NCBI RefSeq assembly: GCF_021462825.1
Contig: NZ_JAKEEB010000047.1
Location: forward strand, 1-37,713
Direction of reading: 5' to 3'
Origin: Streptomyces glomeratus
GTDB taxonomy: Bacteria > Actinomycetota > Actinomycetes > Streptomycetales > Streptomycetaceae
DNA: 37,713 nucleotides
Part shown: positions 16,179-24,800 of the stretch, in pieces
Numbering within the stretch: position 1 is the stretch's first letter
Layout: the number at the start of each line of letters is the position of its first letter
Program-made: the position numbers and the translations under genes
The notes under the pieces: model-generated
What the model saw: only the letters and a program-made list of their open reading frames with translations
The model's database searches: none
Told to the model about the DNA's origin: nothing

Positions 16179-16233
16179 CCTGCGCGGACGCCCCCGGCGC
16201 ACCTGAGCCCCGGCCCGGCGGTCACGGGCCCGG

Positions 16234-17619
16234 TCAGGCGGGCAGGATGTTGTGGTTGTAACGGAACACGTTGTCCGGGTCGTACTGGCGTTTGACCCGT
16301 GCCAGCCGGTTGAGGTGCTCGGTGCCGAGGCCGGCCACCACCCGGTCCCTGCCCTCGTCCCCGATCAAGTTGAGATAGACCGCCCCGGTGCTCCATGGCC
16401 GGGCGTCGGCGCGCACGTCCGTCACCCACCGCAGGGCCCGCTCGTCGTCCGCCGGGTCCGCCCAGACGCCGAAGGGATGTACGGCCCAGGGCGCGTCCCG
16501 GAAGGCGACCGGGTACTCGGCGGGTCCCGAGGCGATCGCGCCGCCCTGCGGGAAGAGCATCTGCTGACAGGCCGAGGGGACCGGCATCGAGGGGGCGCGG
16601 GCGCAGAAGGCGTCGACCAGCTCGTCGGGCAGGGCCCGCACGTACTCGACCGACCAGTGGTTGCGCAGCCCCGGCGGACTGTCGAGCATGCACTGCACAT
16701 CGGCGTACGGCATCGCGGAGACGACCTCGCACTCGTGCGGCAGCGCCAGCAGCGGCTGGGCGCGCTTGCGCAGCCCCTCCTCACCGCCGACGTAGGTGAC
16801 CAGCACGCCGCACAGCAGCCTCCCCACCAGGTGCCCGGGAACGAACGGCGCGCGCGGGCCGGTCAGGTACAGCACGGCGCCGCCCAGCTCCGGCGCCCCG
16901 GAGGCGAGGAGGTCACGATAGGTCCGGACCGCTTCCGGGCCCCTGTCGGGCAGGAACATGAGCAGGGCGATCGAGAACTCGGGGAGCTGGTGCAGCCTGA
17001 GCGTCAGCGAGGTGGCGACACCGAAGTTCCCGCCACCGCCGTGCAGCGCCCAGAACAGCTCCGGATTCTCCTCGGCGGTCGCGAGGAGCGGGGTGCCGTC
17101 CGCGGTCACCAGCTCCACACCGAGCAGATTGTCGACGGCGAGGCCGAAGGACCGGTCGAGCCAGCCGGTGCCGCCACCGAGCACAAAGCCGGCGACACCG
17201 GTCGTGGAGACCCGGCCGCCGGTGGTCGCGAGGCCGTGGGGCTCGGTCGCGCGGTCCAGGTGGCTCATCACGGCACCCCCCTCGACCCGGACCGACGCGG
17301 ACTCCGGATGCACCGCGACCCGGTGCATCCGGCGCAGGTCCACCACCACACCGTTGTCGTTGACGGCCATGCCCGCGACACTGTGGCCGCCGCCGCGGAC
17401 GGCGATCTTCAGATCGAGGTCCCGGGCGAAACGCACCGCCCGGATGACATCGACCTCGCCCGCGCACTGCGCGATGACGGCCGGACGGCGGTCGATCAGC
17501 GCGTTGGAGACGGCACGGGCCTCGTCGTAGCCCGCATCGCCGGGAGCGAAGACCTCGCCCTCCAGGCGCGCACGGAGCGCGGCGAGCGCCGCGCCCGCCT
17601 TCGAAAGGGGAGGAATCAT
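16234..17619 (-). CDS. BBE-type FAD-binding oxidoreductase
   Basis: A 461-residue flavoprotein of the VAO/berberine bridge enzyme class. The PCMH FAD-binding domain occupies residues ~40-210. RGGGHSVAG contains the histidine that usually carries covalent 8-alpha-N-histidyl FAD. The second attachment cysteine of bicovalent enzymes is not seen; that loop reads TTGVAGFVLGGGTGWLDR, so only mono-covalent FAD is predicted. The C-terminal BBE segment (YLNLIGDEG ... LARVKRQYDPDNVFRYNHN) is intact. Members oxidise sugars, alcohols or secondary metabolites, and the substrate cannot be inferred. No signal peptide is evident. ATG 17619 has a GGAAGGGG stretch ~9 nt upstream. It shares strand with PucR downstream and GH15 upstream. 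Confidence 0.9.
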   Translation of the reverse strand: MIPPLSKAGAALAALRARLEGEVFAPGDAGYDEARAVSNALIDRRPAVIAQCAGEVDVIRAVRFARDLDLKIAVRGGGHSVAGMAVNDNGVVVDLRRMHRVAVHPESASVRVEGGAVMSHLDRATEPHGLATTGGRVSTTGVAGFVLGGGTGWLDRSFGLAVDNLLGVELVTADGTPLLATAEENPELFWALHGGGGNFGVATSLTLRLHQLPEFSIALLMFLPDRGPEAVRTYRDLLASGAPELGGAVLYLTGPRAPFVPGHLVGRLLCGVLVTYVGGEEGLRKRAQPLLALPHECEVVSAMPYADVQCMLDSPPGLRNHWSVEYVRALPDELVDAFCARAPSMPVPSACQQMLFPQGGAIASGPAEYPVAFRDAPWAVHPFGVWADPADDERALRWVTDVRADARPWSTGAVYLNLIGDEGRDRVVAGLGTEHLNRLARVKRQYDPDNVFRYNHNILPA

Positions 17620-17707
17620 GGCGGCCGCCCCTTCCCGCAGGGGACACCACTGCCCTCAGCCTAGGCGGGCCCGGCGCACCGGTCCTGTTCGGCGGGCGTA
17701 CGGGGCC

Positions 17708-19510
17708 TCAGCCGCCGTACGCGCCGGACGCCGTCAGCCGCAGCGCCGTGTCGATCAGCGGCACATGGCTGAAGGCCTGCGGGTAGTTCCCGACCTGGCG
17801 CTGCAGACGCGGGTCCCACTCCTCGGCGAGCAGGCCCAGGTCGTTGCGCAGGGCGAGCAGCTTCTCGAAGAGCTTGCGGGCCTCGTCCACGCGGCCGATC
17901 ATCGCCAGGTCGTCCGCCATCCAGAACGAGCAGGCGAGGAACGCGCCCTCGTCACCCGGCAGCCCGTCCACGCCTTCCTCCTCGCCCGCGGTCGGGTAGC
18001 GCAGGATGAAGCCGTCGGGCGTGGACAGCTCGCGCTGGATCGCCTCGATCGTGCCGATCACACGCTTGTCGTCCGGCGGCAGGAAGCCCATCTGCGGAAT
18101 CAGCAGCAGGGAGGCGTCCAGCTCCTTGGAGCCGTAGGACTGCGTGAAGGTGTTGCGCTCCTTGTCGTAGCCCTTCTCGCACACGTCCCGGTGGATGTCG
18201 TCGCGCAGCTCGCGCCACTTCTCCAGCGGTCCGTCCGCGTCCCCGGACTCGAGCAGCTTGATCGTGCGGTCCACCGCCACCCAGGCCATGACCTTGGAGT
18301 GCACGAAGTGGCGGCGGGGGCCGCGCACCTCCCAGATGCCCTCGTCCGGCTCGTCCCAGTGCTGCTCCAGGTAGCGGATGAGCTTGAGCTGGAGCAGGGA
18401 GGCGTAGTCGTTGCGGGCGAGGCCGGTCATATGGGCCAGGTGCAGGGCCTCGGTGACCTCTCCGTACACGTCCAGCTGGAGCTGGTGCGCGGCGCCGTTG
18501 CCGACGCGCACCGGCGCGGAGTTCTCGTAGCCGGGCAGCCAGTCCAACTCGGCCTCGCCCAGTTCCCGTTCGCCCGCGATGCCGTACATGATCTGCAGGT
18601 TCTCGGGGTCGCCCGCCACGGCGCGCAGCAGCCATTCACGCCAGGCCCGCGCCTCCTCGCGGTAGCCGGTGCGCAGCAGCGAGGACAGGGTGATCGCCGC
18701 ATCGCGCAGCCAGGTGTAGCGGTAGTCCCAGTTGCGTACGCCACCGATCTCCTCGGGCAGTGAGGTCGTGGGCGCGGCCACGATGCCGCCCGTCGGCGCG
18801 TAGGTGAGGGCCTTGAGGGTGATCAGGGAGCGGACCACCGCCTCGCGGTAGGGGCCGTGATACGTGCAGTGCTCCACCCACTCGCGCCAGAAGTCCTCGG
18901 TCGCCTCCAGCGCCTGCTCGGGCTCCGGCAGCGGCGGCGGCTCCTTGTGCGAGGGCTGCCACGAGATCGTGAACGCGATCCGGTCACCCGGTGCGACCGT
19001 GAAGTCCGCGTACGTCGTCAGCGCCTTGCCATAGGTCTCGGCAGGGGTGTCGAACCACACGGAGTCGGGACCGGCGACGGCCACCGTGCGCCCCTCGTGC
19101 TTGTGCACCCAGGGCACGATGCGCCCGTAGGAGAACCGCATCCGCAGCGCCGAGCGCATGGGCACCCGGCCCGTGACGCCCTCCACGATCCGGATCAGCT
19201 GCGGAGCGCCGTCACGCGGCGGCATGAAATCGGTCACCCGGACCGTGCCGCGCGGGGTGTCCCACTCGGACTCCAGGATCAGGGACTCGCCGCGGTAGGT
19301 GCGCCGGGTCGCCGCCGGCGGCTTCATGTCCGCCGCATGGGCCGGCCCCAGCCGCCAGAAGCCGTGCTCCTCCGTGCCGAGCAGTGCTGCGAAGACGGCA
19401 TGGGAGTCGAAACGGGGCAGGCACAGCCAATCCACGGTGCCGTCCCGGCAGACCAGCGCCGCGGTCTGCATGTCTCCAATGAGTGCGTAGTCTTCGATGC
19501 GCCCGGCCAA
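17708..19510 (-). CDS. GH15 family glycoside hydrolase (glucoamylase/trehalase-like)
   Basis: A 600-residue cytosolic enzyme. The N-terminus RIEDYALIGDMQTAALV with DWLCLPRFDS begins a beta-sandwich domain. The (alpha/alpha)6 catalytic domain includes RNWDYRYTWLRDAAITL, the probable catalytic acid Glu in DEGIWEVRGPRRHFVHSKV and the catalytic base Glu in LLAEEWDP, followed by GNYPQAFSHVPLIDTALRL. Mycobacterial members of this family are trehalases; others are glucoamylases or dextranases, so a trehalase or oligosaccharide hydrolase role is likely. The start is TTG 19510, supported by GGAG 5 nt upstream (complement of 19516-19519). No signal peptide is visible, which suits an intracellular alpha-glucoside such as trehalose. 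Confidence 0.92.
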   Translation of the reverse strand: MAGRIEDYALIGDMQTAALVCRDGTVDWLCLPRFDSHAVFAALLGTEEHGFWRLGPAHAADMKPPAATRRTYRGESLILESEWDTPRGTVRVTDFMPPRDGAPQLIRIVEGVTGRVPMRSALRMRFSYGRIVPWVHKHEGRTVAVAGPDSVWFDTPAETYGKALTTYADFTVAPGDRIAFTISWQPSHKEPPPLPEPEQALEATEDFWREWVEHCTYHGPYREAVVRSLITLKALTYAPTGGIVAAPTTSLPEEIGGVRNWDYRYTWLRDAAITLSSLLRTGYREEARAWREWLLRAVAGDPENLQIMYGIAGERELGEAELDWLPGYENSAPVRVGNGAAHQLQLDVYGEVTEALHLAHMTGLARNDYASLLQLKLIRYLEQHWDEPDEGIWEVRGPRRHFVHSKVMAWVAVDRTIKLLESGDADGPLEKWRELRDDIHRDVCEKGYDKERNTFTQSYGSKELDASLLLIPQMGFLPPDDKRVIGTIEAIQRELSTPDGFILRYPTAGEEEGVDGLPGDEGAFLACSFWMADDLAMIGRVDEARKLFEKLLALRNDLGLLAEEWDPRLQRQVGNYPQAFSHVPLIDTALRLTASGAYGG

Positions 19511-19978
19511 TGCAACTCCAGTCGAACGGCCACGTCGCCCCGGGTGGGGCGGTCGCTCTTGCGGTCATGGGGTCGGTGAGAAAGGCGTTGTTCACCGACT
19601 CATTCGAAATCGAAGCGGTCGATGTTCAACGAACTGACGAGCTGTTGTTGTTCCGGTGACGGGCGGGGGTGGTGCCGTTTGCCGGGAGTGCTCGGCAGCG
19701 AGTGTCCGAGCAGGATACGACGCACGTGGTTGGTCCGCGTGCCCGTCGGGCCAACGGTACGGCTCCGAACGAGTGAGGCGGGAGCGACGGTGACGGGTCC
19801 GTGGCGACATATGCGCGGAGCGTGGCCGGAAGCAGCCCCGTCCGGGCGCTGATACGCTGGTAGCCCGTGGACCGGTGGGCACGTAACCCCCGAACCGCAG
19901 CGACGGCACCGCCGGACATTTTTCGGAGGCGAGCCGTACCGCACCCCAGTACGCGACCACGGGAGCCCCCTCTTGGCC
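19511..19978. other. 468-bp divergent intergenic region upstream of GH15 gene and pyrG
   Basis: No convincing gene lies here; small frames have neither an SD sequence nor family resemblance. The region must carry the divergent promoters of the GH15 gene and pyrG. A candidate pyrG -10 box is listed separately. I see no PyrR-type antiterminator, no clear attenuator hairpin and no iron box. Confidence 0.5.
19853..19858 (+). promoter_or_regulatory. candidate pyrG -10 box
   Basis: TACGCT (TAnnnT) lies 120 nt upstream of the pyrG ATG and predicts a start near 19865 and a ~115-nt leader. No recognisable -35 element is present. A GTG at 19867 sits 8 nt after the box, so a leaderless reading frame that overlaps the pyrG start is formally possible (see findings). 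Confidence 0.4.
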
Positions 19979-21646
19979 ATGCCGCCCGCTGCTTTTCGAA
20001 ACAGCAAAGCCACGACGACCAAGCACATCTTCGTCACCGGGGGTGTCGCCTCTTCGCTCGGCAAGGGTCTGACGGCCTCCAGCCTGGGCATGCTGCTCAA
20101 GGCCCGGGGCCTTCGCGTCGTGATGCAGAAGCTCGACCCGTACCTGAACGTCGACCCGGGCACGATGAACCCCTTCCAGCACGGTGAGGTGTTCGTCACC
20201 AACGACGGTGCCGAGACCGACCTGGACATCGGTCACTACGAGCGGTTCCTCGACCGCGACCTGGACGGCTCTGCCAATGTCACCACGGGCCAGGTGTACT
20301 CGACGGTCATCGCCAAGGAGCGGCGCGGCGAGTACCTGGGTGACACCGTGCAGGTCATCCCGCACATCACCAATGAAATCAAGCATCGCATCCGACGGAT
20401 GGCCACCGACGAGGTGGACGTCGTGATCACCGAGGTCGGCGGCACCGTCGGCGACATCGAGTCGCTGCCGTTCCTGGAGACCGTGCGCCAGGTCCGCCAC
20501 GAGGTCGGCCGCGACAACGTGTTCGTGGTGCACATCTCGCTGCTGCCCTACATCGGCCCCTCCGGCGAACTGAAGACCAAGCCGACCCAGCACTCGGTCG
20601 CCGCCCTGCGCAACATCGGTATCCAGCCGGACGCGATCGTGCTGCGCTGCGACCGCGAGGTCCCCACGGCGATCAAGCGCAAGATCTCGCTGATGTGCGA
20701 CGTCGACGAGGCAGCCGTCGTGGCCTGTCCCGACGCCCGCTCGATCTACGACATCCCGAAGGTCGTGCACACCGAGGGCCTGGACGCCTATGTCGTCCGC
20801 AAGCTGGACCTGCCCTTCCGTGACGTGGACTGGACGACCTGGGACGACCTGCTCGACCGGGTCCACAACCCCAGGGACGAGGTCACCCTCGCCCTGGTCG
20901 GCAAGTACATCGACCTGCCCGACGCCTATCTGTCGGTCATCGAGGCGCTGCGCGCCGGCGGCTTCGCCAACAAGGCGCGCGTGAAGATCAAGTGGGTCAC
21001 CTCCGACGACTGCAAGACCCCGGCCGGCGCCAAGGCGCAGCTCTCCGATGTGGACGGCATCTGCATCCCCGGCGGCTTCGGCGACCGTGGTGTGCTGGGC
21101 AAGGTCGGCGCCATCCGCTACGCCCGCGAGAACAAGATCCCCCTGCTCGGCCTCTGCCTCGGCCTGCAGTGCATCGTGATCGAGGCCGCGCGCAGCCTCG
21201 CCGACATCCCCGACGCGAACTCCACCGAGTTCGACGCGGCCACCGCCCACCCGGTCATCTCCACCATGGCCGAGCAGCTCGACATCGTGGCCGGCGAGGG
21301 CGACATGGGCGGCACGATGCGCCTCGGGATGTACCCGGCCAAGCTGGCCGAGGGTTCGATCGTGCGCGAGGTGTACGACGGCAAGGAGTACGTCGAGGAG
21401 CGCCACCGCCACCGCTACGAGGTCAACAACGCCTACCGGGCCGAACTGGAGAAGAAGGCGGGCATCGTGTTCTCCGGCACTTCGCCGGACGGCAAGCTCG
21501 TGGAGTACGTCGAGTACCCGCGCGATGTGCACCCTTACCTGGTGGCGACGCAGGCGCACCCGGAGCTGCGCTCCCGCCCGACCCGGCCCCACCCGCTCTT
21601 CGCCGGGCTGGTGAAGGCGGCCGTGGAGCGGAAGAACGGCAAGTAG
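19979..21646 (+). CDS. pyrG: CTP synthase
   Basis: A 555-residue enzyme making CTP from UTP, ATP and glutamine. The N-terminal amidoligase domain has TKHIFVTGGVASSLGKGLTA and the DPYLNVDPGTMNPFQHGEVF region. The C-terminal class I glutaminase domain (~residue 300 onwards) has GGFGDRG, the nucleophile Cys393 in LLGLCLGLQC, and the His/Glu of QAHPELRSRPTRPHPLF. The length is standard. ATG 19979 (MPPAAFRNSK) matches the usual Streptomyces N-terminus. TTG 19973, two codons upstream, has better spacing to GGGAG (19961-19965) and could be the true start. It is followed by a hairpin, then the NUDIX gene, as in mycobacteria. Confidence 0.97.
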   Translation: MPPAAFRNSKATTTKHIFVTGGVASSLGKGLTASSLGMLLKARGLRVVMQKLDPYLNVDPGTMNPFQHGEVFVTNDGAETDLDIGHYERFLDRDLDGSANVTTGQVYSTVIAKERRGEYLGDTVQVIPHITNEIKHRIRRMATDEVDVVITEVGGTVGDIESLPFLETVRQVRHEVGRDNVFVVHISLLPYIGPSGELKTKPTQHSVAALRNIGIQPDAIVLRCDREVPTAIKRKISLMCDVDEAAVVACPDARSIYDIPKVVHTEGLDAYVVRKLDLPFRDVDWTTWDDLLDRVHNPRDEVTLALVGKYIDLPDAYLSVIEALRAGGFANKARVKIKWVTSDDCKTPAGAKAQLSDVDGICIPGGFGDRGVLGKVGAIRYARENKIPLLGLCLGLQCIVIEAARSLADIPDANSTEFDAATAHPVISTMAEQLDIVAGEGDMGGTMRLGMYPAKLAEGSIVREVYDGKEYVEERHRHRYEVNNAYRAELEKKAGIVFSGTSPDGKLVEYVEYPRDVHPYLVATQAHPELRSRPTRPHPLFAGLVKAAVERKNGK

Positions 21647-21665
21647 CACAAGAGCTGTACGGTGG

Positions 21666-21702
21666 CCGGGGTACGCGTCCTGCGGGAGGTGTACCCCGGT
21701 TT
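21666..21702 (+). terminator. terminator after pyrG
   Basis: A 9-bp perfect inverted repeat (21666-21674 and 21691-21699) with a 16-nt loop is followed by TTT. It lies between pyrG and the NUDIX gene. The loop is long, so termination is probably partial. Confidence 0.5.
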
Positions 21703-21731
21703 CGTGCAAGGTGTGGGAGGAACAGGGCGAC

Positions 21732-22358
21732 ATGACGATCAAGGACACCGCCGAGGAGTGGGAGATCCGGGCGAGTGAGACCCCGTTCGCCGGCAAGAAG
21801 ACCTCCGTCCGCGCCGAGGACGTGGTCATGCCGAACGGAGCGGTCGTCCGCCGTGACTACCAGGTCCACCCGGGTTCGGTGGCCGTCGTCGCCCTGGACG
21901 ACCAGGACCGGGTGCTCGTCATCCGCCAGTACCGCCACCCCGTGCGCCAGCGGCTCTGGGAGGTCCCGGCCGGCCTGCTGGACATCCAGGGGGAGAACCC
22001 GCTGCACGCCGCCCAGCGGGAGCTGTACGAGGAGGCGCACGTCAAGGCCGAGGACTGGCGTGTGCTGACCGACGTCTACACCACGCCGGGCGGCTCCGAC
22101 GAGGCCGTGCGCATCTTCCTGGCCCGCGATCTGTCCGCGGCCGACGGCCAGCGCTTCGAGGTCGAGGACGAGGAGGCCGACATGGAGCTCGCCCGGGTCC
22201 CGCTGGACGACCTCGTCCGCGGTGTGCTGGCCGGCGACCTCCACAACACCTGCCTGGTCGTCGGCGTCCTCTCCCTGCTCGCCGCGCGCAGCACCGGGGG
22301 TCTGGACACCCTGCGCCCGGCCGAGGCACCGTGGCCGGCCCGGCCCTTCGAGGCATGA
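21732..22358 (+). CDS. NUDIX hydrolase, ADP-ribose pyrophosphatase type
   Basis: A 208-residue NUDIX enzyme predicted to cleave ADP-ribose to AMP and ribose-5-phosphate. The NUDIX box is AGLLDIQGEN...QRELYEEAHV. It has one extra residue between the first Gly and Glu, as I recall for the M. tuberculosis ADPRase, and the usual Gly after REL-xEE is His. The metal-ligand glutamates are kept. VLVIRQYRHPVRQRLWEVPAG upstream of the box and VYTTPGGSDE downstream are typical of the ADPRase subgroup. ATG 21732 has GGGAGG (21715-21720) 11 nt upstream. GTG 21711 is an in-frame alternative with no SD. It sits downstream of pyrG as in mycobacteria (Rv1700 position). Confidence 0.9.
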   Translation: MTIKDTAEEWEIRASETPFAGKKTSVRAEDVVMPNGAVVRRDYQVHPGSVAVVALDDQDRVLVIRQYRHPVRQRLWEVPAGLLDIQGENPLHAAQRELYEEAHVKAEDWRVLTDVYTTPGGSDEAVRIFLARDLSAADGQRFEVEDEEADMELARVPLDDLVRGVLAGDLHNTCLVVGVLSLLAARSTGGLDTLRPAEAPWPARPFEA

Positions 22359-22516
22359 TCCCCACCCGGCCCACGACCTGACCCACGAGGCTCCCGCCCC
22401 GGCCGCATCGGTTCACGGGCGGGCTGTTCGCTTGCGCCTCGGCGGTCGTACCATCGCCTGATCCGATCGGGGGATGTGTCCGCCATGCTCCGCCGGGCCC
22501 GTCGCAGAGCGTGAAC

Positions 22517-22522
22517 TAGGCT
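22517..22522 (+). promoter_or_regulatory. candidate -10 box for the STAND/TPR gene
   Basis: TAGGCT (TAnnnT) predicts a start near 22529 and a ~58-nt leader containing the SD GGGAG (22574-22578) of GTG 22587. No -35 consensus is seen. Confidence 0.35.
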
Positions 22523-22586
22523 CTGAGGGACGACCCGCCCCAGGACCCGGCGGGCCGGTGTGCGCAGTGGGACGGGAGCGTGGCCC

Positions 22587-24656
22587 GTGACGGATCAGGC
22601 GGTGGCGACTGGCGGCAACGAGTTGTCGCAGGACGCTGGGCGTCCCGCCACCACGGAAGCTCAGTTCCTCGGTCGGGCAAGGGAGTTGAAGGAACTCCTC
22701 GTCGACATGGAGCGCGCCGGCCTCGACACGATCTCCGGCCGCAAGGCGCCACGGGCCCGGGTGCTGCTCATCGCGGGACGGCCCGGTTACGGGCGCACGG
22801 CGCTGGCCGAGCAGTTGGCCCGCCAGGTTGCGCACCGTTACCGGGACGGCGTGCTGCGCGCCCGCCTCAGCGAACCCGACGGCACCCCCGTACCGACCGA
22901 GCGCACCGCCCGGGAGCTGCTGACCGCCCTCGGCGTGCCGACCCCGGCCGGGGCCGACGAGGACGAACTGGGCCAGACGGTGCGCGAAGCCCTCGCGGAC
23001 CGCCGGGTACTGCTTCTGCTGGACGACGCGGTGGCCGCGGACCAGGTCGACGCGCTGCTGCCGGACACCCCTCAGTGCCTGGTCGTCGCCGTCTCCGGAG
23101 GCCCGCTGACCGGGATCGCCGACGTGCGTCCGTGCACCCTCGGCGGGCTGGACACCAAGGCGGCCCTGGAACTGCTCAACCGGTACACCGGATCGGTGCG
23201 GATCACCGTCGACCCGAGCGCCGCCGAGCGCCTCGTCGAGGAGTGCGCGGGCCAGCCCGCCGCACTCGTCCTCGCCGGCGGCTGGCTCGCCGCCCACCCC
23301 CAGGCCGCCGTCGCCGACCTCGCCAAGCAGCTGCGCACCGCGGGCGGGGAGGGAACCCCGCTGGCCCGCGTCTTCCGGCTGTCGTACGCGGCACTGCCCG
23401 GCGCCGCCCAGCGGATGCTGCGACTGCTCTCCCTGGCCCCAGCCGGTCTCGTCGACCCGCACACCGCCTCCGCGCTGGCCGGCTGCTCGCTGGAGACCGC
23501 CCGCGCCGCCCTCGACGACGCCACCGCCCTCGGCTTTCTGCGCGGCGCGGGCTCGCCCGGGCCGCAGTACGAGGTCCCCGGCTGTCTGCAACCACTGCTG
23601 CGCACGCTCGCCGAGAACCAGGACCGCCCGGCCGAGCTGCAGCTGGCCCGCGCCCGGATGCTGGAGAGGACCGTACGGCTGCTCCAGTCCTGCCGTGCGA
23701 CCACCGAGACCGACAGTCCGCAGGCCCGTGAGAAGCTCGCCGCGCTGCCCCGGGCCCTGCGCTTCCCGAGCCCCCGGGCGGCCGAGGAGTGGCTGCGCAG
23801 CCGGCAGCCCGCCCTGCTGGCCTGCGCCCGGCTCGCGGTCGCCGACGGCGAGCTGGACACGCTCGCCCGGCGCCTGATGGCCGCGCTGGTCAGGGCCATG
23901 GTCGCCCACTTCGGCACCCAGGCGGCCGCGCCCGAGCTGTACGGCATCCACCGGCTCGTTCTCGATATCGCCGAGCGCCGTGAGCTGCCCCGCGAGCAGG
24001 CGGCGGCCCTGCTGAACCTCGCCGACCTGGACGCTCAGACCGGCCGTACGGCACAGGCGCTGGCCCGCTACCGGACGGCGCTGGACGCCGCGCGGGCGGC
24101 GAACGACCCGTATGCGACGGGCCGCGCGACGGAATCCGTAGGCGGCGCCCACCAGGAGCTGGGGGACTACGACCGGGCCGCCGACTGGTACGGCCGGGCG
24201 CTCGCCCTGCGGCTGGCCCGAGACGAGCGCGCGGACGCCGCCCGGCTCTATGGCCGTATCGCCACGGTGCACACCTATGCGGGCCGCTACGGCGAGGCGC
24301 AGCGCAACTGGCGGGCGGCGATCGCGGCACATCGCCGAAACGGCGATGTGGCAGCCCACGCGCGGGCGTTGAGCGAGCTGGCCCGTGTCCAGGAGTACGC
24401 GGGACGGCCCGAGGAGTCGCTGCACACCTGCCACGAGGCGGTCGAGTGGGCGCGGCGCGCCGAGGACGCGCGATTGCAGGCGGCCCTGCGCATCAGGCTG
24501 GCCGACACCCTGGAGCGCCTCGGCGACCCGGCGGCCGCGCGCCTGCACCGCGGGGTGGCGGAGCGCATGCTGGGTGAGGGGCGCCAGGAGAACCAGTCCG
24601 CACCGAGACAGGACGCTAACGCCTACGAAATCCGCGGTACATCCAGTGAAGATTGA
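22587..24656 (+). CDS. STAND (NB-ARC-like) ATPase with C-terminal TPR repeats
   Basis: A 689-residue AfsR-related signalling protein without a DNA-binding domain. Residues ~25-330 are a STAND ATPase. The P-loop is GRPGYGRT (64-71), where Arg replaces the usual Lys. Walker B is VLLLLDD (141-147). A winged-helix part follows around LPGAAQRMLRLLSLAPAGLV. Residues ~455-670 hold at least five TPR units (for example AAALLNLADLDAQTGRTAQA, GGAHQELGDYDRAADWYGRA, LYGRIATVHTYAGRYGEA). GTG 22587 is chosen because GGGAG lies 8 nt upstream. STAND proteins are ligand-triggered NTP switches; no partner is evident. It lies between the ADPRase and alanine dehydrogenase genes. Confidence 0.88.
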   Translation: MTDQAVATGGNELSQDAGRPATTEAQFLGRARELKELLVDMERAGLDTISGRKAPRARVLLIAGRPGYGRTALAEQLARQVAHRYRDGVLRARLSEPDGTPVPTERTARELLTALGVPTPAGADEDELGQTVREALADRRVLLLLDDAVAADQVDALLPDTPQCLVVAVSGGPLTGIADVRPCTLGGLDTKAALELLNRYTGSVRITVDPSAAERLVEECAGQPAALVLAGGWLAAHPQAAVADLAKQLRTAGGEGTPLARVFRLSYAALPGAAQRMLRLLSLAPAGLVDPHTASALAGCSLETARAALDDATALGFLRGAGSPGPQYEVPGCLQPLLRTLAENQDRPAELQLARARMLERTVRLLQSCRATTETDSPQAREKLAALPRALRFPSPRAAEEWLRSRQPALLACARLAVADGELDTLARRLMAALVRAMVAHFGTQAAAPELYGIHRLVLDIAERRELPREQAAALLNLADLDAQTGRTAQALARYRTALDAARAANDPYATGRATESVGGAHQELGDYDRAADWYGRALALRLARDERADAARLYGRIATVHTYAGRYGEAQRNWRAAIAAHRRNGDVAAHARALSELARVQEYAGRPEESLHTCHEAVEWARRAEDARLQAALRIRLADTLERLGDPAAARLHRGVAERMLGEGRQENQSAPRQDANAYEIRGTSSED

Positions 24657-24669
24657 TGCAATGAAAGGC

Positions 24670-24697
24670 TAGACAGCGGGAACGCCTTCATTAAACT
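24670..24697 (+). promoter_or_regulatory. candidate sigma-HrdB-type promoter of ald
   Basis: TAGACA (24670-24675, 5 of 6 to TTGACA) and TAAACT (24692-24697, TAnnnT) are separated by 16 bp. The predicted start is near 24704, giving a ~97-nt leader to ald. The pattern is plausible, but this strength of match also arises by chance. Confidence 0.4.
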
Positions 24698-24800
24698 GGC
24701 TCTGCCGCACATTCTCCTGCGGTGTCTCCGGGTGTGCCCCTGCGCGTCCGGTTATGTCTTGCAATGCCCCACAATCTCTGAGCCAAGGACCGTGATCGAC

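Noticed and set aside
14475..16295. 606-codon plus-strand open frame opposite the PucR-type gene
   Set aside because: The minus-strand frame carries complete PucR and HTH domains; the plus-strand translation is low-complexity Arg/Gln/His.
19592..21829. 745-codon minus-strand open frame opposite pyrG
   Set aside because: It is antisense to a textbook CTP synthase and shows no domain.
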